DNA from: Symsagittifera roscoffensis
Taxonomy: Eukaryota; Xenacoelomorpha; Acoela; Convolutidae
DNA: 64,000 nt
Reading direction: 5' to 3'
Assembly: GCF_963678635.1 (NCBI RefSeq)
Contig: NC_087064.1
Coordinates: forward strand, 6,610,411 to 6,674,410
A program made the position numbers and the translations under genes. Positions 27,290 through 37,199 of the stretch are shown piece after piece (the first letter of the stretch is position 1; each line of letters opens with the position of its first letter). The notes beneath the pieces are model-generated. The model had not been told where the DNA came from. It made no database searches and saw only the letters and a list, made by a program, of their open reading frames with translations.

Positions 27290-27545
27290 CTATAGGCTTT
27301 TCAGCCTCTGTCGATCAGCTCCTTCTGTGGACGTTCAATTCGCCATTCGAGAAAGGATGTATCATACATGTCGTTTTTCCAGTGTTTATCTAGCCTCGAT
27401 TTGAACAAGTTGATTTGAACGCTGGAAATTACTCTGGTAGTGAGTTCCAGTCGTTTATGGCTGCTATAGTGAAGAAACTACTTCGTAAACAAGTGCGTGA
27501 TCAATTTGCACGGATTGCACGAGAATTTCTTTTTTGTAAACATTC
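27290..27545 (-). pseudogene. LINE RT C-terminal tail fragment
   Basis: The minus-strand translation contains 'RLELTTRV' and 'FKSRLDKHWKND', resembling the conserved end of CR1-like LINE RTs (an asparagine/phenylalanine-lysine-x-arginine-leucine-aspartate helix). No full domain remains, and internal stops are present. Confidence 0.55.
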
Positions 27546-27733
27546 TTTCAGTTGCTGTTACATCGTAGCGACAGTTCAAGCTTTTTAAAAAAAAACTAAA
27601 TTACAAAAGGGGCCCTTCCGTTTAGTTACGGTAAGTGCACAAGCTGGATAGGGCCATACCAGCGATATAAAAATGCATATATATCAGCAATGAAGTCATA
27701 AATCAGCATTAAATGCATCGTCATAATGTTAAT

Positions 27734-28547
27734 TTATCTTAGCCGTCCTTCCTCTACAATAGCGCTTATGGAGTTGTCGATAAATTGAACTTTGCGTAGC
27801 GATCTGCACCCCCTTATACAAAGTATAGAGCTCCCCAGGAGCGCGAAGCTTATTTTAGTTCTTATGTAGTTTATAGATTCTGGATAGCTTTCTTGTCTTT
27901 TTTCACTTAGTTTTTCGGCCAATCGCTGCATCGTCCGCGTGGCTGTTGGAGCAGCGCCACCGGTGCATCCAAAAATTAGCGGGCAGAAGCTACTCTGCTC
28001 TACGTTTAAAATTCTTTGCTGATATTTGGAGTTCCTCAGCGTTTCGTGGTATTTGTATGCATCCTTATGCAGTTTTCGCGATGTTTTGGCATGGGGGTTG
28101 AATATTTTCACATCAAAGAAAGCGCGGCTGAATCGTGAACCCCAGAGTCCGTTTGCCCTAATGTCAAGTCGTGCCTCATCTTCATTTGTAGTTGAATTGT
28201 TGACAAAGCTTTCGCCTTGCAACGGCTGAAGTTTCGGCTCAATCTCGACGTCATGGCAAACCTCGTTCATGAGGTTGGCGAATGTGTCTCTGATTTCATT
28301 GTGTCTAATGTGTGTGTAACCACCCTTTGCACAGTGAAGCGCATGTGTTAAGTTGAAATCAGCACCACATGCACATGTGAGTGGGGTTTTGGTTGGCTCC
28401 CATCCGTATCTTAAGTAAATACCATCTCTGAACTCTGATTTATTCAGGTTGAAGTTGTCTCTGCTCAGTGGTAGAGCATTGAGCCAGTTAGAGGCTCCCT
28501 CTTCAGAGGCCAGGTCGATTGCGTATTTATCTGTTTCATTTAAGGAG
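27734..28547 (-). pseudogene. RLE-LINE C-terminus: Cys/His knuckle and restriction-like endonuclease
   Basis: The frame is open from ~28,547 to 27,734 and out of phase with the RT because of a homopolymer change in an A-run at 28,561-28,569. A C-x-C...H-x3-H-x2-C motif ('CACGADFNLTHALHC') is followed by 'RHNEIRD'. A PD-(D/E)xK-like core follows, with 'ARLDIRANG' and 'FFDVKIFNP' (Asp...Asp-x-Lys), then a conserved C-terminal helix region ending in 'ILCIRGCRS'. This matches the architecture of R2-type endonucleases, which nick the target for reverse transcription. Confidence 0.75.
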
Positions 28548-29726
28548 TTAATGAGGTTTGTTTTTTTTTCGATTTGTTCTATCAGTTTTCAATTTTTTGA
28601 TTTTCGTACATATTTTTTCTTGCTGTGTTACTGCTGTAATAGGATCTTGAGATTCCAGTACCAATGATGTTTCCTTAGACCATTCTAGGTAGCTTTCATG
28701 ATCGGACGGCAGCTTGATGTTAGGTCCGCCCATTTTAAGGGGTAAGGAAGATATCTCACGGAACTGGGGGTTTAAAAGGTCTTTACCGACTAGGTTAGGT
28801 AATAATTGTTCTTTGATAATATTTCCACATATTTCTAAGTTTTCCATATTGTTAGGCGTTGTCCTGGCAAGAAATGAAAGCTTTTCTTGAACTCCTTTAG
28901 TATAGCAGGCATAAACGTTTTGAAGGGAGGTTTTAGAAATTTTCGGTAGTTTTTTCAAAATTTTGATTTGCTCATTCTGTTGAAATTCGAGGAACTTTTT
29001 ACATTCAGATTCTGTTCCTATAACTGAACCAAGCACTCGGGCTCCTGCCTTTATAGTGATTCCTCTATTTGCGAAGATTTTCTGAGCTTCTTCGAGTTTT
29101 TCATCTTTGACAATGAGTTGGCATTTGGATGCTTTCATGTGGTAGCCGAAAAATTTACCCAGTGATACAATTTTATCGAGGACGGTTCGTAGATTGCTTA
29201 ATTTACCGACTGCGTTTCCGTCGTCTGCGTACCATTTCTGGGTTACATCGTCTACTGATAAAAGTTTTATGAGGGGTATTATGGCTAGACCGTACATGGC
29301 CATTGCTAGTGGATCCCCCTGGGTTGTCCCTTCTTGAGAGTAGATTGTTTTTTTGTTAACGAATAGTTTGGATGGATTGGAGTAGTAGTTCTTAATTGCT
29401 GTTAAAAGGGAAGGGCAGGTATTTTCGATGTTTTTTAATGCCAGCATTCGGTTCAGCGAGTTGAAAGCGTTTTCGGCATCTATCAGTAAAACAGCATCGG
29501 CGGAAGTTTTGCTGTATTGATCTCTTAGCGTGTGGATCGCATATTCAATGCCACTTTTTTGTCCTAGGCAGAGTTGGTAGTTTGAACCGAGCGACATGAG
29601 TTCGTTTTTTAGGCATTTAGTTATTGTTCTCCCTATTATCCTACGCATAACTTCTCCTATGCCTATGGGTCTTAACCCTGGATTCTTATCTAAGGGTATT
29701 AATCTGCATGCGTTATATGGTTCCAT
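28548..29726 (-). pseudogene. RLE-LINE reverse transcriptase
   Basis: 392 open residues including 'NPGLRPIG' (fingers), 'LLIDAENAFNSL' (motif A Asp), 'EGTTQGDPLAMAM' (motif B) and YADD (motif C). The preceding TAA (29,742-29,744) is in the same frame as the PHD ORF, with five codons between it and the ATG, so RT and PHD parts were probably one protein. The 3' end is frameshifted at an A-run near 28,565. Confidence 0.9.
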
Positions 29727-29741
29727 TAGTTCTGGATTTAG

Positions 29742-30800
29742 TTATTCTGTGGCCAATTTTTTGGCAATTTTAGCAATTGTTTTCGAAATTTCAACTGATT
29801 GTTGCCCGAAGTGTGTTAAAATACGTCTCCATTCATTTGCATCGAGGCCAGATGGTCCGTGCGTGCTCATCGCTGCCTTCTTGATATGTTGACTGTTTAT
29901 CTGATCAAATATCAATGGATCGAAAGGAAATGTTTCGTTTGAGACTGGTGTAATATAGTTCTCATCAATTGGTTTAGATGGTGGGTGTTTCTCTATGAGA
30001 GTCTGATCTACTGTCTTACCTTTGACAATCTCGTCGAGCGAAAGAACGCCTTTAGATGTGTCTGTTAGTTTTGCAATTGCGCTTGATATTTTTCCAGTAT
30101 TCATTAGTTTGTTGAACTGTTGTGCTTCAATTTCAGTTTTTCTACTACTCCCTTTCAACAAGCGCATTTGCAGCGCCTTTCCTTCGTTATATAGTCCATC
30201 CAGGTCTCCGTCTTGCCATTGCTTAAGTCGCCTTGCTATTGTTTTGGATAAAGATCCATCAGTTTTGGACTTTGTTTTGCACAGTAATAAATGTGGAAAA
30301 ATCATTGCTGCGTGCATTGCGAAGGTATTTTTGTTGTTTTCTATTAGGCTGTTCAAAGTTCTATTGAGGGTTTCAATAAAATTATAACCAACTTTATTTT
30401 TTGACAAGATCATAAAGACCGGTTTCCAGTGGACCACTTCGGTGTATATTTTCCTGGTGGTTTCTATGAGTTCTGGACAGGGGTTTGACCATGGGTCTTG
30501 TATTGTTCTGGGTTCTATAGTGGAAGACTCTCCTGAGTTTTGTGAGTGTGGGGCAGTAGCAGGGTGAGGGTGCATTTGGGGGAGCGTGGTTGTAGCTAGG
30601 GTTGGGGGATTGCATTCATACTTGTCGTTAGCTGAATGAAATTGGGAGGTGCAGCGATGACAACTGTAATCGTCATAGTGATCACTGCTGCGGGCTAGGC
30701 CGCTGCATTTTACATGCATGTAGCCTGGGCATGTGAAGCACCGAACACCTCCGCCTCGCAGGCTGCTTTTACAAATAAGGCAATGTGTTTGAGCAGTCAT
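29742..30800 (-). CDS. RLE-LINE PHD-finger N-terminal part
   Basis: 352 residues from a true ATG at 30,800. Residues ~8-52 form a C4HC3 PHD finger (CLIC, CFTC, H, C, CHRC). The remainder is helical and leads into the RT with only an in-frame TAA between. PHD fingers bind histone tails or other proteins and could guide chromatin targeting; that role is inferred. It starts ~25 nt after the SGNH ORF stop. Confidence 0.8.
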   Translation of the reverse strand: MTAQTHCLICKSSLRGGGVRCFTCPGYMHVKCSGLARSSDHYDDYSCHRCTSQFHSANDKYECNPPTLATTTLPQMHPHPATAPHSQNSGESSTIEPRTIQDPWSNPCPELIETTRKIYTEVVHWKPVFMILSKNKVGYNFIETLNRTLNSLIENNKNTFAMHAAMIFPHLLLCKTKSKTDGSLSKTIARRLKQWQDGDLDGLYNEGKALQMRLLKGSSRKTEIEAQQFNKLMNTGKISSAIAKLTDTSKGVLSLDEIVKGKTVDQTLIEKHPPSKPIDENYITPVSNETFPFDPLIFDQINSQHIKKAAMSTHGPSGLDANEWRRILTHFGQQSVEISKTIAKIAKKLATE

Positions 30801-30824
30801 TTTAGGAAGGACGGCGGTGTCAAG

Positions 30825-31361
30825 TTAGCGAGAGAATTTATAGATTAAATTTGCAAGAAAATTTGTAAAGAAATCATTACCGTAGAACGAGAAATGGATG
30901 CCATCACGGCAGAACATTTGAGGGGTTAGATTTAGGTTGAGGTTAGGCGAAACAATAAGTGTATGGGGGTGTACAAATCTATTTATCAAATTAAACAGCA
31001 CATGATTATTAATATAAATTTTGCGGTTTACTTCGGAATTATTACAGTTCTGAATTGTTTTGGGGATGATCAGTGTCTTGGGCTGAAACTTGTTAGTGAC
31101 GAGGTTAAACAAGTTTTTCCACTGCTGTTCTAATTCTTGTGGATGCAGCCTGTTGTCATTGTATCCAGCAACTATTGTTACTGTATTTAGGCGCTTTGGT
31201 CTGTATTGTAAAACTGTTTCAAACAGATCATGAAGCGTTGCGCCGCGGTAGGAGTGAATTGTTGATTTTACTAGAGCTGGTTTGATATATTTGGTCCTTG
31301 AAGTCCCGATAACTAGTTTCTGTGAGAACTCAGGGATGCGTCTTGCCTGGAATCGCGGCAT
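30825..31361 (-). CDS. RLE-LINE ORF1: SGNH hydrolase-like protein
   Basis: About 178 residues. SGNH blocks are recognisable: 'VIGTSRTK' (Ser in a GTS variant of GDS), 'YRGATLHDL' (block II Gly), 'AGYNDNR' (G-x-N-D) and 'CRDGIHFS' (D-x-x-H). The full set is present in a compact domain with no extra regions. The first ATG in frame is at 31,361; an upstream TTG is less likely as a start. Likely an esterase-type ORF1 as known for some CR1 LINEs. Confidence 0.75.
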   Translation of the reverse strand: MPRFQARRIPEFSQKLVIGTSRTKYIKPALVKSTIHSYRGATLHDLFETVLQYRPKRLNTVTIVAGYNDNRLHPQELEQQWKNLFNLVTNKFQPKTLIIPKTIQNCNNSEVNRKIYINNHVLFNLINRFVHPHTLIVSPNLNLNLTPQMFCRDGIHFSFYGNDFFTNFLANLIYKFSR

Positions 31362-31654
31362 CAACCTGAAACACAGACAACTGGGGCGAGAAAGGAAGCT
31401 CTTTGGGGTGATTTATGAATACTTTCACTTAGGGTTTAAAATTGCTGAGGCAAAAGCGATGAAAAAAAAGAAAGGAGTGGTACAACCTGACGTCGATTTG
31501 GAGGTCGATTCACCAGCTCACTCCTTCTTGCGTCTAGTTACGCCAGGGAAATTTCACTCGCCTACGGCTGGGACGGCGAGATTTGGTAAGATAACCAGAA
31601 GAGGAAAGCCTAGCGCGCATATGATATGAAAACACACAAGCGGTAAATTTGAAC

Positions 31655-31946
31655 AAAGAAATCTATTTAATAAGTTTATCACAACAATTAGGCTAAGGGC
31701 AGCCAGTTCAAGCTTTTGTACACTTCTATCATACGCCCACGTTTTCTTCTGTACTCCATGGTAGGAAGCTTAGAAATTTTCAATCTTTCATAGTAAGCTA
31801 ATTTGCATAAGCTTGGGATTAATCTGGCTGCCCTTCGCTGAACATTTTCAATCACTGGTTAGTCTTTTTTCAGGAATGGGTTTAACGATTGATTGGCGTA
31901 TTCCAGATATGGTCTCACCAAGGATTTTTAGAGTCGCCACGATTTC
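31655..31946 (-). pseudogene. LINE-D 3' fragment (RT C-terminus)
   Basis: The minus-strand translation gives a CR1-like RT end: 'PYLEYANQ', 'VQRRAARLIPSL' and 'MEYRRKRGRMIEVYKSL'. It runs into the N gap at one side. The 3' tail 'taataaatag' with 'gtttatcacaacaattaggc' recurs at 45,440-45,472. Confidence 0.65.
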
Positions 31947-32146
31947 NNNNNNNNNNNNNNNNNNNNNNNNNNNNNNNNNNNNNNNNNNNNNNNNNNNNNN
32001 NNNNNNNNNNNNNNNNNNNNNNNNNNNNNNNNNNNNNNNNNNNNNNNNNNNNNNNNNNNNNNNNNNNNNNNNNNNNNNNNNNNNNNNNNNNNNNNNNNNN
32101 NNNNNNNNNNNNNNNNNNNNNNNNNNNNNNNNNNNNNNNNNNNNNN
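31947..32146. other. Assembly gap of 200 Ns
   Basis: Exactly 200 unknown bases. Translations across it are meaningless. The sequences on either side (LINE-D minus, LINE-E plus) need not be adjacent at this spacing in the genome. Confidence 1.
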
Positions 32147-32950
32147 AAATCGACGATGAAACCAAAACCGAATGCAGAATATGCGGGCTAGCCGAAGAGA
32201 CGATGGAACACATAATGAAAGACTGCCCTGCCATGAAGAAACACTATCCAGAAAATTGGAACCTCCATACAATGACCACCAACCCGAGAAAAGCTCTAGA
32301 AATATGGCAACAATTCCCGGACAAATTAAGCCCCCCTCCCCCAATATTGGACAGAAACGACGACGACTAGACATCCATCACGCTCAAGAACACACACACG
32401 CAGCACCAGGCTCTGCAAAAACCGTCCAGAAACTAGCAGAGATATTAAGCGATAATTGATACGAATTATACTCCGACACAAAAAAACTTCTTAAGAACCA
32501 AAACAAGTTTTGCACTTTTGAGGAGTGCAACTATCTGTGTCAGGGGAGTAAAAAACTTAAAAATACATGCAACATAGACAACTCCATCAGTGCTTAAAAT
32601 AGAGGAGGATAGATTTTAATTGACACTTCTCTGGTTGCTTTAAAATTGACTCGATTTCTGTATAAAATTTAGCGGATGTATTTGTTAAGCGTTGATATGG
32701 CCCTATCCAACCTGTGCACGGACCATCGCATGACTGATAGTCCCACTTTAATTGCTATCAGATCCGCATTCACCTTGGGTTTGTTACAGTTAATCAAGCA
32801 TATGTTTGCTACAGATGCAACGTTTACGGTGGGTTTTAAATATAAATGCTAATGCGACAAGTGTTTTTGCATTATTGAATACTTCGCGATAGCTGCAAAG
32901 ATATCATATGAAGACATTATCATAAGAAAATTTAGTTTCTAAAAGCTGCT
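32147..32950 (+). pseudogene. LINE-E 3' end, left copy
   Basis: 32,147-32,370 encodes a zinc-knuckle RT tail ('CRICGLAEETMEHIMKDC', C-x2-C...H-x4-C), the zf-RVT type found at the end of LINE RTs or RNase H regions. This is followed by a 3' UTR with 'tatggccctatccaacctgtgc' split across 32,696-32,718. It is the reverse complement of 37,200-37,935. The 5' portion is lost in the gap. Confidence 0.65.
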
Positions 32951-33479
32951 GGCAAAAGAAATGAAAAAAATTTGAGAAAAATTAACATGCGTTTTTATTT
33001 GGACTCACATTTTAACAATTTTTCTGGTCATTTGAAACATGCTTTCTGCTCCAATATTGCCGCCGCCGTTGATCTTTGATCAATTTTTTTTTAAATTTTC
33101 AGATGGAGATGTAACTTGGACGTAGCAAAAAAAACGCTAGTTCGAAATTGTCGGGATTGATTGTGGGGAAGGTGGAATTTGTGCAGAAGGTGGCCAAAGT
33201 GATTTGGCAATGTCGGGCGGTCCTTAGGTGGATGGAGTTGGTTGATGCAGCACCTGATCCTGTGAAGAAAAATAATCGAAATTATTTTTAGGGAAATGTC
33301 GGAAGGATGGGTTGAAAGGAATTATGAGGAAGAGAAGTCGACGGACTGGACAATGTTTTGAGTTTTTTCGATCTGTTTTGTTTGTATATTTTATTGTTTT
33401 ATCTTTAATCGGCTTTCATCGGCAAATTCCGCAACCTTGAGGTCAGTCGTGTACTAAGGTTCCCATTCCCTGTTTTAGC

Positions 33480-33700
33480 TTGCACTACACTCACTAGACT
33501 AGCGCTTCCGTCATATGTTTTTTCCACGATCCCAAGTGGCCATGATAAAGTCGGTATCATCATCAGTTATGCATACCAGGTCTCCTTTTATCAGGTTTTG
33601 TTTTTCTTCAGAGTTTAAATTTCCAGGTTTCAGAGCGGTTAAATGCTCAAAAGTCCATTTTTTTCAGAATTCTGCAATTAGTTTGTGCAAGTTATTGAAA
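33480..33700 (-). pseudogene. BEL/Pao integrase C-terminal remnant, left
   Basis: The minus strand encodes 'KGDLVCITDDD', and with a frame change 'PLGIVEKTYDGSASL' and 'TSRLRNLP'. This resembles the DUF5641-type C-terminus of BEL/Pao integrases. Stops and frameshifts are present. Its partner lies at 35,395-35,560. Confidence 0.6.
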
Positions 33701-34108
33701 TTAGATTGTACTGGCAGTATTGTTTCATTTAGTGCTTCTAAGTACAATCAGTAGTATATGTACTTTCAATAAAAGTTCAAAAAAATGAAAGGCTCCGGGT
33801 GGATATTGTGTCATTGAACACTTACGGTCAAAATCTAATGAGAAAATTTTGAGAGATTTAAAACGGATTATGACAGCAGATGAGCTTGCGGATTGCTTGG
33901 CTAAAGTTTCGCAAAAATCTTCTGCAAACTTTAAACGTTGCTTCTATTTTTGATTGCTTCGGTCCGAAAACTTCGTTCAAAGTTGGCGTTTTTGAGTTAA
34001 ACTTACTTCTAAGCTCGAAAAAAATTTCTGACTCTAATTGATGTGTAGTCGTGTCAGGGCAACCATGGTGAATGCGACCGTCAGTTTTTGGTTGCTTTAT
34101 ATTTATTT

Positions 34109-34459
34109 TCATCTCTTTTGAAGAGTACAGAGTTGACCATTGGAATGATTAGTTCTTCGGGAAACATTTCTTCTAAAATATTTTGATCCTTGGCGCTCGG
34201 CGAAGAACTTGAGGGGGTCAGGGGCCTCTCTCTCCAGCCAGGAGTCGGGGCGCGGGTCACTGGTGATGCTCTCACAAAGTTGGAGTACCGATTTCGAGTT
34301 CATGATGATGCGGATCTGGCAGCCATGGTAGTCGTTTGAGGCTACGTGTTTCAGGGCGTGGTTGATGGCTGTCAGTTCGGCTTGGAAACGGGAGATGGGT
34401 TTGGCAGCGGGGTAGCTCAGCACCGTAGCTTTTTTTTCTGGGTCTGTTGGCACTATCAC
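34109..34459 (-). pseudogene. RNase H-like fragment
   Basis: About 116 open residues. 'FQAELTAINHAL' (Glu) and 'IRIIMNSKSVLQL' fit an RNase H fold with the second Asp replaced by Asn. It lies upstream (sense) of the BEL/Pao integrase remnant, so it may belong to the same dead element, or to a LINE RNase H. The remaining sequence 34,460-35,165 shows no gene; 34,850-34,970 is a third copy of the UTR repeat found at 32,780-32,910 and 37,215-37,345. Confidence 0.45.
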
Positions 34460-35394
34460 TACTTCTGCTACTCTGTTCTTGCTGCTGTGCTGGGCTGAGC
34501 CTGGTGCTGCTGCTCGAGTAAACGCAAAAAGCGTACTGAAACAACTGCTGTGTTCAACATTTTTCTAAATAATTTGGAAGAGAACTATCTGATGCCTCTT
34601 TCGAGCCGAGAGCTCCCTTTTTTCTCACGTAAATGCAATACAAGTTAGAAATTTGCCTCAGTTTTCGGTACGATTCGCAGCCGTTATCTTTGAGACGGCA
34701 TGTCCCATCTCTAAGTTTTCAAGATGCCTACAACAGATCAACTCCAAACTTTTACTTTTCTAAATTTCCCATAAATTATTCAATTTATTTACCAGCAATT
34801 TATAGTAAGTAAATCAATCATAATTCGGTCTTCATATAATACAAAAAGTTTAGAGCTATCGTGATGTATTCAACCATGTAAAAACACGTGTTGCATGTTT
34901 ATATATAATTAAACCCCACCGTACACTACATCTGAAGCATACATATGCTTGATTAACTGTAATTTTCCGCAGACTTCGTAAATTTTTTCAAACAGCTAGA
35001 TGAAAAGTGAAAGAATCCAGTGTGTGAGTGAAAGAGGTAACCCAGGTAAAAAAAATTTGTTCAACAAAACATTTTATGAAAGTATGAAAATTATTCATTT
35101 GTTCTAACAGATCCTGAGGTTTTCCAAAATCCATTTATACTAACAAATCCTGAGACTTTCCAGAATTGAAACATTTTAAAATTGTAGAAGACTTTTGCGA
35201 AACTTTATTCAAGCAATCCGCAAGCTCATCTGCTGTCGTAATCCATTTTAACTCTCTCAAAATTCTCTCATCGGATATTGACCGTAAGTATTCAATGACA
35301 CAATATCCACCAGGAGCCTGTCAGCTTTTTGAAGTTTTCTTGGAACTACATATACTATTGATTGTCCTTAGCAGCACTAATTGGAACATTACAG

Positions 35395-35560
35395 CCAGTA
35401 CGATTGAATTTCAATAACTTGCACAAACTTATTGCAAAATGCTGAAAGAAATGGACTTTTGAGCATTTAACCGTTTTACAACAAGGAAATTTAAACTCTG
35501 AAGAAAAACAAAAACTGGTAAAAGGAGATCTGGTATGCATAACTGATGATGACAAACAAA
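35395..35560 (+). pseudogene. BEL/Pao integrase C-terminal remnant, right
   Basis: The plus strand reads 'KKWTFEHL', 'LVKGDLVCITDDD', then is cut short relative to the left-arm copy by an internal deletion of ~140 bp. Degenerate. Confidence 0.55.
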
Positions 35561-35792
35561 ACTCAATACATTGTTCAGTCCTCCGATTCCTCTTCCACAT
35601 GATTCCTCTCAGCCCATCCTTCCGACGTTTCTCTAAAATTAGTATCGACTATTTTTATTCACAGGATCAGGTGCTGCATGAACCAACTCCATCCACTGAG
35701 GACCGCTCGATATTGCCAAGTCACTTCCGCCACCTTCCCCGCAATCAATCCCGTCAATTTAAAACTCGCCTTCTCTTTGCTACATCCAAGTC

Positions 35793-36092
35793 AAGTCAAG
35801 TTAAGTCAAGTCAAGTTTTTTATGACCATTAGACAGTGCCTCTGGTGGTCATTTTAAATGTTCTTTCCTATCTCCGTTTGAATTCGTACATGTCAATTCC
35901 AGCCGCTTTCCAATGTTTGTCCAGTTTCCACTTGTATTCGTTGATGGTCTTGCTTTGCACTGTTTCTTGTGGCAGATTGTTCCATTCGAGAGGTGCTCTT
36001 ATCGTGAAGAAATTTTTTCGCATTTCTAGATTTGCTTTGCGTACTACTACTGCGTTACCTCTAGTATCCCTATCGTTCCATCTCCAACTTTC
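35793..36092 (-). pseudogene. LINE RT tail fragment with CAAGT-repeat end
   Basis: The minus strand encodes 'FFTIRAPLEWNNLPQETV' and 'YKWKLDKHWK', the typical C-terminus of CR1-like RTs. Its 3' end is a run of 'caagt' units (35,787-35,815 plus strand) that matches the sequence at the insertion point, suggesting a repeat tail primed at the target. Confidence 0.6.
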
Positions 36093-36274
36093 ATATCCAT
36101 CTTAGAATTAAAAAAAATTGATCAAAGATTAACGAATTTTGGAGCAAAAAGCATGTTTCAATTGACAAGAAAAATTGTTCATATGTGAACTCAATTAAAA
36201 ACGCATGTTAATTTTTCTCAAAACTTTTTCATTTCCTTTGCCCGCAGCTTTTAGAAACTAAATTATCATTCATT

Positions 36275-37193
36275 TGTGACATTCGACCAGAATGGTCAAA
36301 ATGCAATTTCGCATTCGAATTTTTATTGAAGCATCTGACCGGGATGATTGATGGTTTTGATGAATCAGTGACGTTATTTGAACAAACAGACAAATTGGGA
36401 AGGGTTAGTTTTGACTGAAATGCGAAATTTTAAAATTTCGATTGGGACATGAACGACACGTAAACTTTTATTATTTTGCACACACTAAAACGTCGAAATC
36501 TGAACAACAGTAGTCTCAGTGACAACAACAACGAAAAAACAACAAAAGATTGAAATTGTGGTTAGAAATTCACATAAACCACTCCGAGTTGTAACTATTG
36601 TGCCGCTACAATCGCTACCGAGCAGTTCACATGCAACAGGAAGGGTGTTGGGACGACGTGTCCAGCCTTCCGGAAAGAAATAAGAGTGTTATTTCTCCGG
36701 AATCCGGAATCCGGAATCCGGAATCCGGAAGGTTCTCGAGATTGGAACTTGAACTGTTTTAAACAAACTTTTGGCTTCCCTGAATGTCCTGAGTTGAATT
36801 TATTTAATACGAAACTCGTTTTCAAATAATGAGAAGCTAGGAGTTGGGGAAAAGGGTTGATATATCTTCGATGGAGATGATGACTTTTACCTACTGAACA
36901 AAGAAGACTAGTAATATAATATATAAGTAGTAGCCCTAGTTTTAGGAGTGACCTCGTGGTCTGGGGATACTGAGATCCCGCCATGAGCTCACTATTTTAA
37001 AGTTAATTTGAGCATTCTGATCAAAACCGGAAACAATAACGTTTTTTGTCGACCCGATGTTAGAAAGACAACCAAAAGAACTGGCTTTGGCAGAGATGGC
37101 GAAAAGCATGCAGGGCTGTGTTTAGACGCTGGCCAGTCGTTTTAGAACCTAGCTTTATCTTCCGTCAATATGTACTTTCGGGCGAATGTTACA
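36275..37193 (+). repeat. Solo LTR of the giant element family (diverged)
   Basis: Starts TGTGACATTCGACCAGAATG and ends GGGCGAATGTTACA, with internal blocks shared with the full LTRs ('gaccgtcctggg'-like stretches are altered, but 'gtgacctcgtggtctgggg' is intact). No internal element sequence is present. It contains a short 'ccggaat' repeat (~36,697-36,731). It is older than the LTRs of copies 1 and 2, judging by the number of differences. Target duplication is unclear. Confidence 0.85.
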
Positions 37194-37199
37194 ATTCTA

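Larger units (their letters stand above)
27635..31654 (-). mobile_element. Non-LTR retroelement with SGNH, PHD, RT and restriction-like endonuclease
   Basis: A minus-strand element with module order SGNH ORF, PHD-finger ORF, RT, Cys/His knuckle, PD-(D/E)xK-type endonuclease. The 5' UTR (about 31,365-31,654) and 3' UTR (27,635-27,733) carry no genes. The module order and a YADD RT followed by an RLE-like C-terminus resemble a family widespread in cnidarian genomes. I cannot assign the clade. Two lesions (an in-frame TAA and a frameshift in an A-run) make this copy inactive. Confidence 0.75.
32147..33960. repeat. Left arm of large imperfect inverted repeat
   Basis: Matches the reverse complement of 35,170-37,935 over LINE-E tail, UTR, a spacer ('ggatcaggtgctgcat' class) and BEL/Pao remnants. 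The right arm is longer because it acquired a LINE fragment and a solo LTR. The central region 33,961-35,169 is mostly unpaired. Confidence 0.75.

Noticed and set aside
31813-32370. 185-codon ORF across the N gap
   Set aside because: It only exists by reading through unknown bases; the right-hand part is a LINE-E tail.
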